Below, one piece after another: positions 33,836 to 42,419 of a stretch of DNA of 64,000 nt. How positions within the stretch are numbered: the first letter of the stretch is position 1; every line of letters begins with the position of its first letter. The stretch lies in contig NZ_BMGB01000001.1 in the NCBI RefSeq assembly GCF_014639655.1, positions 2,267,082-2,331,081 on the forward strand. The letters are read 5' to 3'. The stretch is from Conyzicola nivalis (GTDB taxonomy: Bacteria; Actinomycetota; Actinomycetes; Actinomycetales; Microbacteriaceae). The position numbers and the translations under genes were made by a program. The notes under the pieces were generated by a model. That model made no database searches. It was not told the DNA's origin and was given only the letters and a program-made list of their open reading frames with translations.

Positions 33836-33852
33836 CCCCCCCCCCCCCCCCC
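33836..33852 (+). repeat. 17-base C homopolymer in a 5' leader
   Basis: Seventeen C in a row lie between the operator (33810-33823) and ATG 33881. Long homopolymers are prone to slippage, so length may vary among cells. A sequencing or assembly length error is also possible. Confidence 0.95.
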
Positions 33853-33880
33853 AGCTCCCGATCAACGACGATGAGGACGA

Positions 33881-34780
33881 ATGAAGATTCTGGTAACCGG
33901 CGGCGCCGGCCGTCTCGGGCGGTCGACCCTGGCCGCGCTCTCCGCGGCGGGGCACGAGGTGGTTTCGGTCGACCGGGCGACAGCACCCGATTTCGACGGC
34001 CGTCAGGTCGACATCGATCTCGCGCACCCCACGGCGTTTTCCGGATTCGTGGCCGCCGAGGCCCCCGACGCGATCGTGCACCTGGCCGCCATCGCCGTGC
34101 CGTTCAGCGCTCCCGAGGGCGTCATCCTCGACACCAACTCCCGTCTCGCGTTCACGGTTCTCGACGCCGCCCGCGAACACGGCGTCGCCCGGGTGCTCGC
34201 CGCGTCGAGTCCCACGGTGATGGGATACGGCAGCCCGACCGGCTGGGAACCCGACTACCTGCCGCTCGACGAAGAGCACCGCGCCCGCCCGTGGAACGCC
34301 TACGCCCTGTCGAAACAACTGGTGGAGAACCTCGTCGCGATGTTCGCCCGGCAGCAGACATCCACCCTCTTCGGCGCTTTCCGACCCTGCTTCGTGATCT
34401 CCCCGGGCGAGTGGTCGGGCGAGCCCACCCAGCAGGGCCACACCGTGGTCGACCGGCTGAACGACCCCTCGCTCGCAGCCGTGTCGCTGTTCAACTACGT
34501 CGACGCCCGGGATGCCGCGGACTTCGTGGTCGCCTGGGTCGAGCGCGCGGGCGCCGACGCGAACGGCGAGGTCTTCTTCGTCGGGGCGGCCGACGCCCTG
34601 GCGCTGGCACCGTTGTCGGAGCTGCTGCCCTACGCCGCGGCGACGGGCCTCGACGGGACGGCCCCCGCGTTCAGCTCGGCGCACGCGACCGACCGGCTGG
34701 GCTGGGCGCCGACCCGGTCGTGGCGCACCGAACTCCCGCCCGAGCAACGGGCGCTGCTCGCCGGTCCGGACGCCTCATGA
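33881..34780 (+). CDS. NAD-dependent SDR, uronate-dehydrogenase-like
   Basis: A 299-residue extended short-chain dehydrogenase/reductase. The NAD motif is TGGAGRLG (residues 6-13) and the active site Tyr-x3-Lys is YALSK (Y141, K145), with serine in AASSPTV (109-110). The pairing with an acid-sugar dehydratase of the enolase superfamily, translated next with an ATGA overlap, is the arrangement known for uronate dehydrogenase pathways that oxidise galacturonate or glucuronate to aldarolactones. An NDP-sugar epimerase is the alternative. GAGGACG is a weak ribosome site. A 17-C tract lies 28 bp upstream and may alter expression. Confidence 0.82.
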   Translation: MKILVTGGAGRLGRSTLAALSAAGHEVVSVDRATAPDFDGRQVDIDLAHPTAFSGFVAAEAPDAIVHLAAIAVPFSAPEGVILDTNSRLAFTVLDAAREHGVARVLAASSPTVMGYGSPTGWEPDYLPLDEEHRARPWNAYALSKQLVENLVAMFARQQTSTLFGAFRPCFVISPGEWSGEPTQQGHTVVDRLNDPSLAAVSLFNYVDARDAADFVVAWVERAGADANGEVFFVGAADALALAPLSELLPYAAATGLDGTAPAFSSAHATDRLGWAPTRSWRTELPPEQRALLAGPDAS

Positions 34781-35859
34781 CCACGCCCACGATCACCGGC
34801 GTCACGACCACGCCGCTCACCGCCGCCATGCCGAGGCCGTGGGTGCCGAGCGCGCCGTGGATGCACCTCGTGCGGGTCGACATCGAGTGCAGCGACGGCG
34901 TGACCGGAACGGGCTTCTCCTGGACCCCGACCATCGGCGCCGCCGCGGTGCGCGCGCTGATCGACACCGACGTCGCGGGGTTCGTCGTCGGTCGCCGGGC
35001 CGACGCGCGCGAGCTCTGGACCGACCTCTGGCACCACCTGCACGAGGCCGGCGGCGGGGGCGTCACCACCATCGCCATGGCGGGCGTCGACCTGGCCCTG
35101 TGGGACGCGGCCGGCCGCCGCGCGTCGCTCGGGCTCGCCGACGCGGTGGGGCGCATCCGCACCTCGGTCGGCGTCTACGGCAGCGGCGTCAACCTGCACT
35201 ACTCCCTCGACGAGCTCGTGGCGCAGGCCGAGCGCTGGGTCGAGACCGGCTACGACGCGGTGAAGATCAAGGTCGGCAAGCCGGATGTCGCGGAGGACGT
35301 CGACCGCGTCGCCGCCGTTCGCGACGTGATCGGCCCCGACCGCCAGCTGATGATCGACGCGAACCAGCGCTGGGACGTTCCGGCAGCGGTCGCCGCGATC
35401 GGCGCGCTGGAACGGTTCGACCTGCACTGGATCGAGGAACCGCTGCGCAGCGACGACACGCTCGGCTACCTCGAGTTGCGCGGGTCGATCGGCGTGCCGG
35501 TCGCGCTCGGTGAGAACGTGCACACGATCCACCGGTTCCGCGAGCTGGCGTCGCTCGGCGCCGCCGACATTCTGCAGCCCAACGTCGTGCGGGTCGGGGG
35601 CATCACGCCGTTCCTCGAGATCGCAGCGCTCGTCGACGAGGCCGACCTGCGCCTCGCCCCGCACCTGCTGCCCGAGCTGAGCGGCCAGCTCGCGATGAGC
35701 ATCGCGCAGGAGACGCGCGTGGAACGGGTCGAAGACGCCGACCTCGACACGCTCGGCCTGCTCGCCGGGCCGAGTCCGGTGCTGTTCGACGGCGCGACGC
35801 TCACGGCGCCGGGCGCGCCCGGCATCGGCGTCCCGCTCGTGGCGCGGTCGCCGCGCTAG
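34777..35859 (+). CDS. Enolase-superfamily acid-sugar dehydratase (mandelate racemase subgroup)
   Basis: A 360-residue enzyme with the capping domain and a modified TIM barrel. The catalytic set of the mandelate racemase subgroup is complete: Lys in VKIKVG (K163, K165), metal ligands D194 (MIDAN), E220 (WIEEP) and E246 (LGENV), and the Asp-His dyad D264 and H296 (ADILQPN, APHLL). Members dehydrate aldonates or aldarates, or open aldarolactones. With the SDR gene upstream a role on an aldarate or its lactone is likely but not proven. Its TAG overlaps the stop of the convergent dehydrogenase gene in the 4-base sequence CTAG. Confidence 0.9.
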   Translation: MTTPTITGVTTTPLTAAMPRPWVPSAPWMHLVRVDIECSDGVTGTGFSWTPTIGAAAVRALIDTDVAGFVVGRRADARELWTDLWHHLHEAGGGGVTTIAMAGVDLALWDAAGRRASLGLADAVGRIRTSVGVYGSGVNLHYSLDELVAQAERWVETGYDAVKIKVGKPDVAEDVDRVAAVRDVIGPDRQLMIDANQRWDVPAAVAAIGALERFDLHWIEEPLRSDDTLGYLELRGSIGVPVALGENVHTIHRFRELASLGAADILQPNVVRVGGITPFLEIAALVDEADLRLAPHLLPELSGQLAMSIAQETRVERVEDADLDTLGLLAGPSPVLFDGATLTAPGAPGIGVPLVARSPR

Positions 35860-37163
35860 ACGCCCAGGTCGGCGATCAGCACGGGCAGCCCGCTCGCCAG
35901 CGACGCGTTGCCCGCGATCCCCACCGACACGGCCTTGACCCCGTCGGCGTACCCGGCGGGTCGCCCGAGCGGGTCGGAGGTCACCCGGTTGAACACGTGG
36001 TCGAGCAGGTACGCGTCCCCGCCGCCGTGGCTGCCGATGCCGTCGGGGATGGGCACCTCGACCGCCGCCTCCCAGTGCCGCTGCAGCAGCAGGCGCTCGC
36101 CCTCGGGCCGCAGGTTGTCTGCGGATCCCGCCAGCGGCGTCGCGCTCGGGTCGACGACCACCACGCCGTCCTCGCCGACGAGCACCGCGCCGCGTTCGAC
36201 GACCTCCAGCTCGGCGCGGCCGTGGGTGCCGTTGACCATCACCCGGTACCCCTCCCACGGGCTGTGCGCGTTGAGCGAGTACGACATCGTCGCGCCGCTG
36301 TCGTAGTCGACAAGCAGCGCCAGGTTGTCTTCGATCGAGATGTCGTCGTCGAACACGTCGCGGTCGCGCACGTAGCCGTCGAGGTGTTCGTTGTCGAGGT
36401 AGAGCCCCTTGAGCCGGGGGTCGGCGGCCATGTCGAGCACGAACGGGTCGCCCGCGTGTGTGTTGCGCGGCGTGCGCGCGCCGAGTCCGCGGCTGGCGGC
36501 GTTCGCGGCACCGTAGAACCGCAGCCCGCCGCTCGCGAAGACGCGGCGGGGCGCGGCGTCGATCCACCAGTTGACGAGGTCGAAGTGGTGCGAGGCCTTG
36601 TGGATGAGCAGTCCGCCCGAGCTCTGCTTGTCGCGGTGCCAGCGCCGGAAATAGTCGGCGCCGTGCACCGTGTCGAGCACCCATTCGAAGTGCACGGATG
36701 TCACGTCGCCGATCGCCCCCGACTGGATCAGTTCGCGCAGCGCCGAGTTGCGCGGGCTGTACCGGTAGTTGAACGTGGTGACCACCGTTTTGCCGCTGGC
36801 CTCGATGGCCGCGGCGATCTGGCGGAGGCCCTCGGCGTTGATGGTGATCGGCTTCTCGACCACGACGTCGGCGCCGGCGAGCAGCGACCTGGACACGAGG
36901 TCGGCGTGGGTGAAGTCGGGCGAGGTGACGATCACCCGGTCGATCCGCTGCTCGGCGATCGTTCGCTCGAGCTCGTCCGGTGCGAAGCGCAGCGGCACCG
37001 CGGCGTGGGACGCCACGAACTGCGCCTGGTAGAAGTCGAGCCGGCCCTGGTTCGTGTCGCTCCACGCCACAAGTTCGGCGACGTCGGCGTGGTCGCCGCG
37101 CATCGCGTCGAGGTACATCTGGGCGCGGTGCCCGGTTCCGATGAGCGCGTAGCGTTCGGTCAC
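35856..37163 (-). CDS. Gfo/Idh/MocA-family oxidoreductase
   Basis: A 435-residue NAD(P)-dependent dehydrogenase. The N-terminal Rossmann motif is ALIGTGHRAQMYLDAM and the substrate-side lysine motif is VVEKPIT near residue 100. KASHHFDLVNWW (about 195-206) carries the His/Asp pair typical of inositol and sugar dehydrogenases. It is longer than the 330-390 residues usual for the family. GTG 37163 overlaps the stop of the DUF6807 gene (GTGA). Convergent with the dehydratase gene. With its partner it forms a two-gene operon behind the operator at 38101-38111. Confidence 0.9.
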   Translation of the reverse strand: MTERYALIGTGHRAQMYLDAMRGDHADVAELVAWSDTNQGRLDFYQAQFVASHAAVPLRFAPDELERTIAEQRIDRVIVTSPDFTHADLVSRSLLAGADVVVEKPITINAEGLRQIAAAIEASGKTVVTTFNYRYSPRNSALRELIQSGAIGDVTSVHFEWVLDTVHGADYFRRWHRDKQSSGGLLIHKASHHFDLVNWWIDAAPRRVFASGGLRFYGAANAASRGLGARTPRNTHAGDPFVLDMAADPRLKGLYLDNEHLDGYVRDRDVFDDDISIEDNLALLVDYDSGATMSYSLNAHSPWEGYRVMVNGTHGRAELEVVERGAVLVGEDGVVVVDPSATPLAGSADNLRPEGERLLLQRHWEAAVEVPIPDGIGSHGGGDAYLLDHVFNRVTSDPLGRPAGYADGVKAVSVGIAGNASLASGLPVLIADLGV

Positions 37164-38056
37164 GAGGGGTCCTTCTCGGTGTGTGCGGTGGCGGCGAGAG
37201 CGGACGCCCTGCCGAGTTCTGATGGTCCGTCGGCGATGACGACGGTGTAGCCGAAGCGCACCTTCGCGCCCGCGGGCGCGTCGAGCGGTTCGGTGAAGAA
37301 GGGGGCGGGGCAGAGGCCCGCATACTCGTCGCTGCGCGCGAACCATGGGGTCGGATGCCGCGGATTCTGCGCCCGGTCGGTCATCACGACGGTGGCAGCC
37401 TCGGCCGAATACGCCATCCACGCGCCCCGCGATCCCATGCCGCCGTCGCCCTCGGCGAGCACCTCGCCGCCCTCCATGCTCTGCGGCCCGCGCCAGAACA
37501 GCCCGCCATAGCCCGCGTTCTCGCGGCCCTCGGTGCCGGGCGACCCGATACTCAGGGTCTCGCCCGAGGCGTTGCGCATCACCGTCTCGAAGAGCAGCGA
37601 CCACGAGTCATCCGAAGCTCTGACGGTGAGGCGACGCTTCTCGGTGAAGAGCAGGGCGCCGTCTTGGGCGGTCCACTGCAGCATCTCCTCTATTTCGACG
37701 CCGTCGTCGCCGGCGAAGAGCGCCGTGAACCCGCGGTGGGTGACCGTGCCGTTGTTGGGCAGCTGCACGTAGCCGTCGCCGCGCACGAAGGTCGGGCCGC
37801 CCCAGAAGTTGTGGGTCGCGCCGCCGGGGGCCGCCACGTTCGGCAGCGCCCAAGAAAGGCCGTGGTGCCAGACGTGGTCGGCGGGTCTGGCCTGCGTGAC
37901 GGTCTCGCCGCCGAGCGTGGTGAGCGGGTGGAAGTAGGGCCGGGGCGATTCCAGCTGCGCGACACCGGAACGGTAGACGTAGGTCAGTACCGGCACCTCG
38001 CCGATCGACACGACAAGGGAACCGTCGGAACGGTCATCCAGCGCGTATTTCGTCAT
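37160..38056 (-). CDS. DUF6807 (PmoA-like) family protein
   Basis: A 298-residue beta-rich protein that I assign to the DUF6807 family, once called methane oxygenase PmoA from a misnomer. RPYFHPLTTLGGETVTQARP, HHGLSW, NFWGGPTF and NAGYGGLFWRGP are characteristic stretches. Members occur beside Gfo/Idh dehydrogenases and LacI regulators in sugar loci; their reaction is unknown to me. The fold resembles aldose epimerase-like beta sandwiches only in a general way. ATG 38056 has AGAGG upstream. The LacI operator AAGCGCTTTCT lies about 50 bp upstream. Confidence 0.82.
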   Translation of the reverse strand: MTKYALDDRSDGSLVVSIGEVPVLTYVYRSGVAQLESPRPYFHPLTTLGGETVTQARPADHVWHHGLSWALPNVAAPGGATHNFWGGPTFVRGDGYVQLPNNGTVTHRGFTALFAGDDGVEIEEMLQWTAQDGALLFTEKRRLTVRASDDSWSLLFETVMRNASGETLSIGSPGTEGRENAGYGGLFWRGPQSMEGGEVLAEGDGGMGSRGAWMAYSAEAATVVMTDRAQNPRHPTPWFARSDEYAGLCPAPFFTEPLDAPAGAKVRFGYTVVIADGPSELGRASALAATAHTEKDPS

Positions 38057-38100
38057 TTTTGCCTCTTCGCAATCGACCAACGCGCTCCAGCCTAGCCGGT

Positions 38101-38111
38101 AAGCGCTTTCT
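38101..38111. promoter_or_regulatory. LacI operator AAGCGCTTTCT
   Basis: It shares its eleven bases with the palindrome at 33810-33823 and sits in the divergent gap between the DUF6807 operon and a LacI gene. The common site suggests that both halves of the acid-sugar cluster answer to one regulator. Confidence 0.68.
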
Positions 38112-38217
38112 CGGTCGAGTCGGGGCCTCCGCATCCGCTGGGGGGTGCGCGCTCGGAATATGCTTTCCCACGCCGGTTGCGCGCACCTCCTGCGCGACGC
38201 CCGAACGAGGAGAACGC

Positions 38218-39267
38218 ATGCCCACCGCCCGACGCACGGCCGCCGTGACACTGCATGACGTTGCGCGCGAAGCGGGAGTATCGCTCGCCACCGCGTCGCG
38301 AGCGCTCAACGGCAGTGCCCGCACCGTGAACGACGAGTACCGCCAGCGTGTGCTCGCCGCGGCGAACAAGCTCAACTACACGACCAACCTCTCCGCCCAG
38401 GCCGTGGCGAAGGGCTCGACCACGTCGGTCGCCCTGCTCGTGGGCGACATTGCCGACCCCTACTTCTCGTCGATCGCCGCGGGCGTGATCAAGGGCTCCG
38501 AGGACGCCGGGCTCATCGTGACGATGTCGGTCACCGAGCGGTCGTCGCAGCGCGAGCTCGAGCTCGTGCGCGCGCTGCGCGGCCAGCGCCCCCGCGTCAT
38601 CATCCTCGCCGGCAGCCGCAGCTCCGACGAAGAGCACCAGGCCGAACTCGCGCGCGAGCTGGAGGCCTTCGAGGCCAACGGCGGCCGGGTCGTGTTCGTC
38701 AGCCAGCACGAACTGCCGTTCGACACCGTACGCATCGACAACTACGGCGGCGCGCGTGCTCTGGCCGACGCTCTCGTCGGGCTCGGGTACACCCGCTTCG
38801 CCGCCATCTCGGGCGAGGCCGCGCTGCTCACCGCGACCGACCGGCTCGCCGGCTTCACCGACGGGCTCGCGGCCCACGGCATCCGCATCCCCGACGAACA
38901 CGTCGTCACCGGCGGCTTCACCCGCGACGGCGGGTTCGACGGCGCGCTCGAGCTCGTCGACCGCGGTCTCGACGGGGTCGAACTGATCTTCGCGGTCAAC
39001 GACGTGATGGCGATCGGCGCGATGAGCGGCCTGCGCTCGCGCGGCATCGAGCCGGGGCGCGACATCGCCATCGCCGGCTTCGACGACATCCAGACCGTGC
39101 GCGACGTGACGCCCGCGCTGACGACCGTCGGCATCCCGCTGTTCGAGGTGGGCGAATCGGCGCTCGCGGTGGCGCTGCGGGCGCGCGATGCCGACGCCGA
39201 ACGCGACCTCTCGGTGGCGACCTCGGTCGTGCTGCGGGCGAGCACGCCGGGCCTCCCCGCGAGCTAG
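38218..39267 (+). CDS. LacI-family regulator of the acid-sugar/DUF6807 cluster
   Basis: A 349-residue LacI/GalR regulator with HTH LHDVAREAGVSLATASRALN (residues about 12-31) and effector domain (VALLVGDIADPYFSSIAAGV, FAVNDVMAIGAM, IAGFDDIQTVRDVTPALTTV). ATG 38218 follows GAGGAGAACGC, a strong ribosome site. It is divergent from the DUF6807/Gfo-Idh pair and is the closest candidate to bind the AAGCGCTTTCT sites at 38101 and 33810. A family 2 repeat lies between it and the convergent MacB-like gene. Confidence 0.93.
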   Translation: MPTARRTAAVTLHDVAREAGVSLATASRALNGSARTVNDEYRQRVLAAANKLNYTTNLSAQAVAKGSTTSVALLVGDIADPYFSSIAAGVIKGSEDAGLIVTMSVTERSSQRELELVRALRGQRPRVIILAGSRSSDEEHQAELARELEAFEANGGRVVFVSQHELPFDTVRIDNYGGARALADALVGLGYTRFAAISGEAALLTATDRLAGFTDGLAAHGIRIPDEHVVTGGFTRDGGFDGALELVDRGLDGVELIFAVNDVMAIGAMSGLRSRGIEPGRDIAIAGFDDIQTVRDVTPALTTVGIPLFEVGESALAVALRARDADAERDLSVATSVVLRASTPGLPAS

Positions 39268-39298
39268 CCGGCGCCGGCGCGGCGCGAGGCGCATCCGT

Positions 39299-39372
39299 CA
39301 ACAGGACCAAGCGGCCCGCGCGCACGTTCGACAGGACGAAGTCGCCCTCGCGGCCCGCTCCGTCCTGTCGAA
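39299..39372. repeat. Palindromic repeat family 2, copy B
   Basis: Cores CAACAGGAC (39299-39307), CGACAGGAC (39329-39337) and inverted GTCCTGTCG (39362-39370), with the same 30- and 33-bp spacing as copy A at 17906. It lies between two convergent genes and could act as a bidirectional terminator. Confidence 0.8.
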
Positions 39373-39382
39373 CGACCGGCGG

Positions 39383-40612
39383 CTACGAACTCAGCGCGAC
39401 CGACGGCGGGGTGCGCGCCGCCCGCACCGCGGGATACAGCCCGGCCACCGCCCCGATGCCGATCGTGGCGAGCACGCCGCCGACCACGATCCAGGCGGGG
39501 ATCACGGGCACCCAGCCGCTGCCGGCCGCGATCGCCGCCGTGACGGCCGCGCCGAGACCGGCACCCGCCACACCGCCCATCGCCGACAGCAGCACGGCCT
39601 CGGTCAGGAACTGCAGCCGGATGTGCCGGCGTGTGGCCCCGATCGCCCGCCGCAGCCCGATCTCGCGCCGTCGTTCGAGCACCGAGATGATCATCGTGTT
39701 CGCCACACCGATGCCGCCGACGAGCAGCGAGATCGACCCGAGCGCGAGCAGCATCCCGGTGAAGACCTCGTCGACTGCCGCTCGGGCGGTGAGCGCGTCG
39801 GACGGCCGGGAGACCACCACGTCGGCGGGCTCGGGCGGCTGCACGGATGGCGGCAGCAGCTCGCGCACGGCGATCACGGCGTCGTCCTCCGAACGCTCGT
39901 AGACGCGCGTGGGATTCCCGGCGTAGTCGTACTCGGCCGCGGCCACGGGCATCCCGACCAGGGCGGCGATGTCGAGTTCGGCCGCGAGCGGCACGGGCTC
40001 GAGGATGCCGAGCACCGTCGTGTTGCGCCCGTCGAGCCAGACCAGCCCGCCGACCTCCCGCACGCCGAGACGTTCCGCGGCGGTCGCGCCCAGCACGGTG
40101 GTGGGCAGGGCCGCCGTGGCCGGGTTGAACCACTGGCCCGACCGCAGCTCGGCGCCGACGACCGAGAGCAGGTCGAGTTCGCTCGCCGTGACGGTCAGGC
40201 CGCCGGTGCGTCCCTCGTCGACCAACGGGTTGCGGTAGACGTGCACATCGCTCAGGTCGGCGGTCGCGGTCGCCCCGGTGACCCCCGCGATGCGTTCCAC
40301 CCTGGCCGACGCGTCGGACGGCAGCGGCAGCGGCGCGACGGCCCCCGTGGGCTCGGCCACCGTCACCGTCAGCAGGTTGGTTCCGAGTTCGGCCAGCTGG
40401 GAGTCGAGGCGCTCACGGCTCGACGTGCTGATGCCGACCACCGCGACCATCGCGGCGATACCGATGGCGACACCGAGGGCGGAGAGCACGGCCCGCATCG
40501 GCCGTGCGCGCAGCCCCGTCGACCCCACGTAGGCGAGGTCGCCGGCACGCAGGCGTGAGGGTGGCGGTGCGGATGAACCGGGGTTCGACTCCCGGCCACG
40601 GTTGCGGGTCAT
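39383..40612 (-). CDS. MacB/FtsX-type ABC transporter permease
   Basis: A 409-residue membrane protein with the MacB topology: one N-terminal membrane helix ([20 protein letters not shown]), a large extracellular MacB_PCD domain (about residues 65-270) and three C-terminal helices with an FtsX domain ([20 protein letters not shown]). It should work as a mechanotransmission or export pump with the ATPase and the adaptor encoded beside it, not as a nutrient importer. The start ATG overlaps the ATPase stop (ATGA). The first 20 residues (with RESNPG) come from a DNA stretch that looks like the T-arm of a tRNA on the other strand. Confidence 0.9.
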   Translation of the reverse strand: MTRNRGRESNPGSSAPPPSRLRAGDLAYVGSTGLRARPMRAVLSALGVAIGIAAMVAVVGISTSSRERLDSQLAELGTNLLTVTVAEPTGAVAPLPLPSDASARVERIAGVTGATATADLSDVHVYRNPLVDEGRTGGLTVTASELDLLSVVGAELRSGQWFNPATAALPTTVLGATAAERLGVREVGGLVWLDGRNTTVLGILEPVPLAAELDIAALVGMPVAAAEYDYAGNPTRVYERSEDDAVIAVRELLPPSVQPPEPADVVVSRPSDALTARAAVDEVFTGMLLALGSISLLVGGIGVANTMIISVLERRREIGLRRAIGATRRHIRLQFLTEAVLLSAMGGVAGAGLGAAVTAAIAAGSGWVPVIPAWIVVGGVLATIGIGAVAGLYPAVRAARTPPSVALSS

Positions 40613-41304
40613 ATCGTGCTCTCCTGACGCTCGGCCGAGTCGGCGACGATCGCGCCGTCGGTGATGGACACCCGGCGCGGGAGGCGTTCGGCCAGCCCGG
40701 CGTCGTGGGTGATGACGACCACCGTGGTGCCGTCGGCGTTGAGCTCGTGCAACAGGCGCACGATGCTCTCGCCGGAGGCCGTGTCGAGGTTGCCCGTGGG
40801 TTCGTCGGCGAGCAGCAGCGGCGGGTCCCCCACGACCGCCCGAGCGATGGCGACGCGTTGCCGCTCCCCGCCGGAGAGCTGGCCGGGCGCGTGGTCGAGC
40901 CGGTGCCCGAGCCCCACCCTGGTGAGCGCGTCACGTGCCCGGTCGCGGCGCTCCCGACGCGGCACACCGGTGTAGAGCAGACCGTCGGCGACGTTGTCGA
41001 TCGCGTCGACGCCGTCCCGCAGATGGAACTGCTGGAAGACGAAACCGATGCGGTGGGCGCGCAACGCCGACAGGTCGGAATCGGACAGGTCTTTCACGTT
41101 CGCTCCGTCGATGTACGCGTCGCCGGAACTCGGCCGGTCGAGCGTTCCGATCACGTTCAGCAGGGTGGATTTTCCCGAACCGCTCGGGCCGACGATGGCG
41201 ACGATCTCCCCGTGTTCCACCGTCAGGGTGACACCGGCGAGAGCGTTCACGGGTGGCGACCCGTAGGTGCGGGTCACGTCGTCGAGCCGGATCAGCGCGG
41301 TCAC
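40609..41304 (-). CDS. MacB/LolD-type ABC transporter ATPase
   Basis: A 231-residue single ABC domain with Walker [11 protein letters not shown] (about residues 37-46), Q-loop FQQFHL, signature [14 protein letters not shown] and Walker [13 protein letters not shown] followed by the switch His in VVITHD. This is the LolD/MacB/BceA class that drives lipoprotein extraction, antimicrobial peptide detoxification or cell-wall signalling. Its start overlaps the adaptor gene and its stop overlaps the permease, so three parts of one pump are coupled. Confidence 0.94.
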   Translation of the reverse strand: MTALIRLDDVTRTYGSPPVNALAGVTLTVEHGEIVAIVGPSGSGKSTLLNVIGTLDRPSSGDAYIDGANVKDLSDSDLSALRAHRIGFVFQQFHLRDGVDAIDNVADGLLYTGVPRRERRDRARDALTRVGLGHRLDHAPGQLSGGERQRVAIARAVVGDPPLLLADEPTGNLDTASGESIVRLLHELNADGTTVVVITHDAGLAERLPRRVSITDGAIVADSAERQESTI

Positions 41305-42419
41305 GATGCCGGCACCACTACCGCGAGCCCCTCCCGGATACCCTCCCCCGAGATCTGCACCCGCCCCGAGGCGAAGGCTCCGATCGTGACCGGGATCCGG
41401 CGCGCGGAACCGTCGCCCGCCGCGCCCGGTGTCTCCACCGCGAAGCTGGTCGCGTCGGTGGCGACGAGAGCCTCGACCGGCACGGTGAGCACCCCGTCGG
41501 CGAGAGCGCTCGTGAATTGCACCGACACGCTCGCTCGCGAGAAGGCTCCGACCGCGGCCTGATCGGCGACGGTCACGGTCACGGGTAGGACGAAGGTCGC
41601 GCTCGCGTCTTCCGCCGCCCTGTCGTCGCCGCCGCGTTCGACCGGTTCGCCGACCGATTCGATCAGGCCGGGCGTGGTCGTCCCGTCGGGCAGGGTGATG
41701 CCGACCCCGGCGCCGACGACGGCGAGCTGCTGGTCGGCCAGCCGCAGGTCGAGGTCGACGATCTTCGTGGTCGCGGAGACCGTGTACAGAGTGGCTCCCG
41801 CGGCGACTTCGGCACCGACGACCGCGGTCGCCTGGGCCGCCCGCAGGTCATGGTCGGCGAACAGGATGGCGGTGCGGTCGAGCCTGCCCGTGCGTTCCAC
41901 GCCGAGGCTCTTCTGCCAGGTGCTGACCGCGGCCGCCGTCGCCTTTGTGAACGTCACGTCGGGGTCGCCGCGGAACATCCCCAGGGTGCCGAGGTTCTGC
42001 TCGAGTTGTCGCACGTCCTCACCCGGTTGCATACCGGTCTCGAAGGAGCGCCACGCGGGCAGGGACCCGCGCAGCAGGATGACCGGCGCGTTGTTGACGC
42101 GGTACAGGGTGCCGCCCGGGGCGATGACGGCGCCGACCGACGGCAGTGCAGTGACGACTCCGCTGGGAGCGGCGGTGAGGGCACGCTCCCCCGAGTAATG
42201 CAGTGTCGCCCGAGCGTTCGTGGTGGCGACCATGTTGCCGGTGGTGACGGGCGCCGTAGACACCCGCGTGGATGTTCCAGCCTTTCGCTCGGGGGCGGCG
42301 TCCGCGCGGATGACCAGCACGGCGAGTACCGCGGCAATCAGCAGGACGGCCGAAATCGTCACGACCGCCCACCGTCGACGCCGAGGAGCTGCGTTCGGCT
42401 GGGTCGGAGACGGAGTCAC
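41301..42419 (-). CDS. Membrane-fusion-type adaptor with a peptidoglycan-binding domain
   Basis: A 372-residue protein starting at GTG 42419, which overlaps the lipoprotein stop (GTGA). One N-terminal membrane anchor (about residues 18-37, [20 protein letters not shown]) is followed by an HlyD-like barrel region and a PG_binding_1-type segment ([17 protein letters not shown], then [12 protein letters not shown]). The C-terminal beta domains ([30 protein letters not shown]) resemble efflux adaptors. In Gram-positive bacteria such proteins link MacB pumps to the cell wall. It probably senses or supports transport at the wall. Confidence 0.85.
   Translation of the reverse strand: MTPSPTQPNAAPRRRRWAVVTISAVLLIAAVLAVLVIRADAAPERKAGTSTRVSTAPVTTGNMVATTNARATLHYSGERALTAAPSGVVTALPSVGAVIAPGGTLYRVNNAPVILLRGSLPAWRSFETGMQPGEDVRQLEQNLGTLGMFRGDPDVTFTKATAAAVSTWQKSLGVERTGRLDRTAILFADHDLRAAQATAVVGAEVAAGATLYTVSATTKIVDLDLRLADQQLAVVGAGVGITLPDGTTTPGLIESVGEPVERGGDDRAAEDASATFVLPVTVTVADQAAVGAFSRASVSVQFTSALADGVLTVPVEALVATDATSFAVETPGAAGDGSARRIPVTIGAFASGRVQISGEGIREGLAVVVPAS

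Noticed and set aside
37160-38056. Methane monooxygenase subunit, from the PmoA name of the family
   Set aside because: The protein is soluble and beta-rich with no membrane helices; the name is a historical misnomer and the context is sugar metabolism.
40570-40612. A tRNA gene suggested by GGTTCGACTCCC
   Set aside because: The T stem has a mismatch and no acceptor, D or anticodon arm can be found around it.
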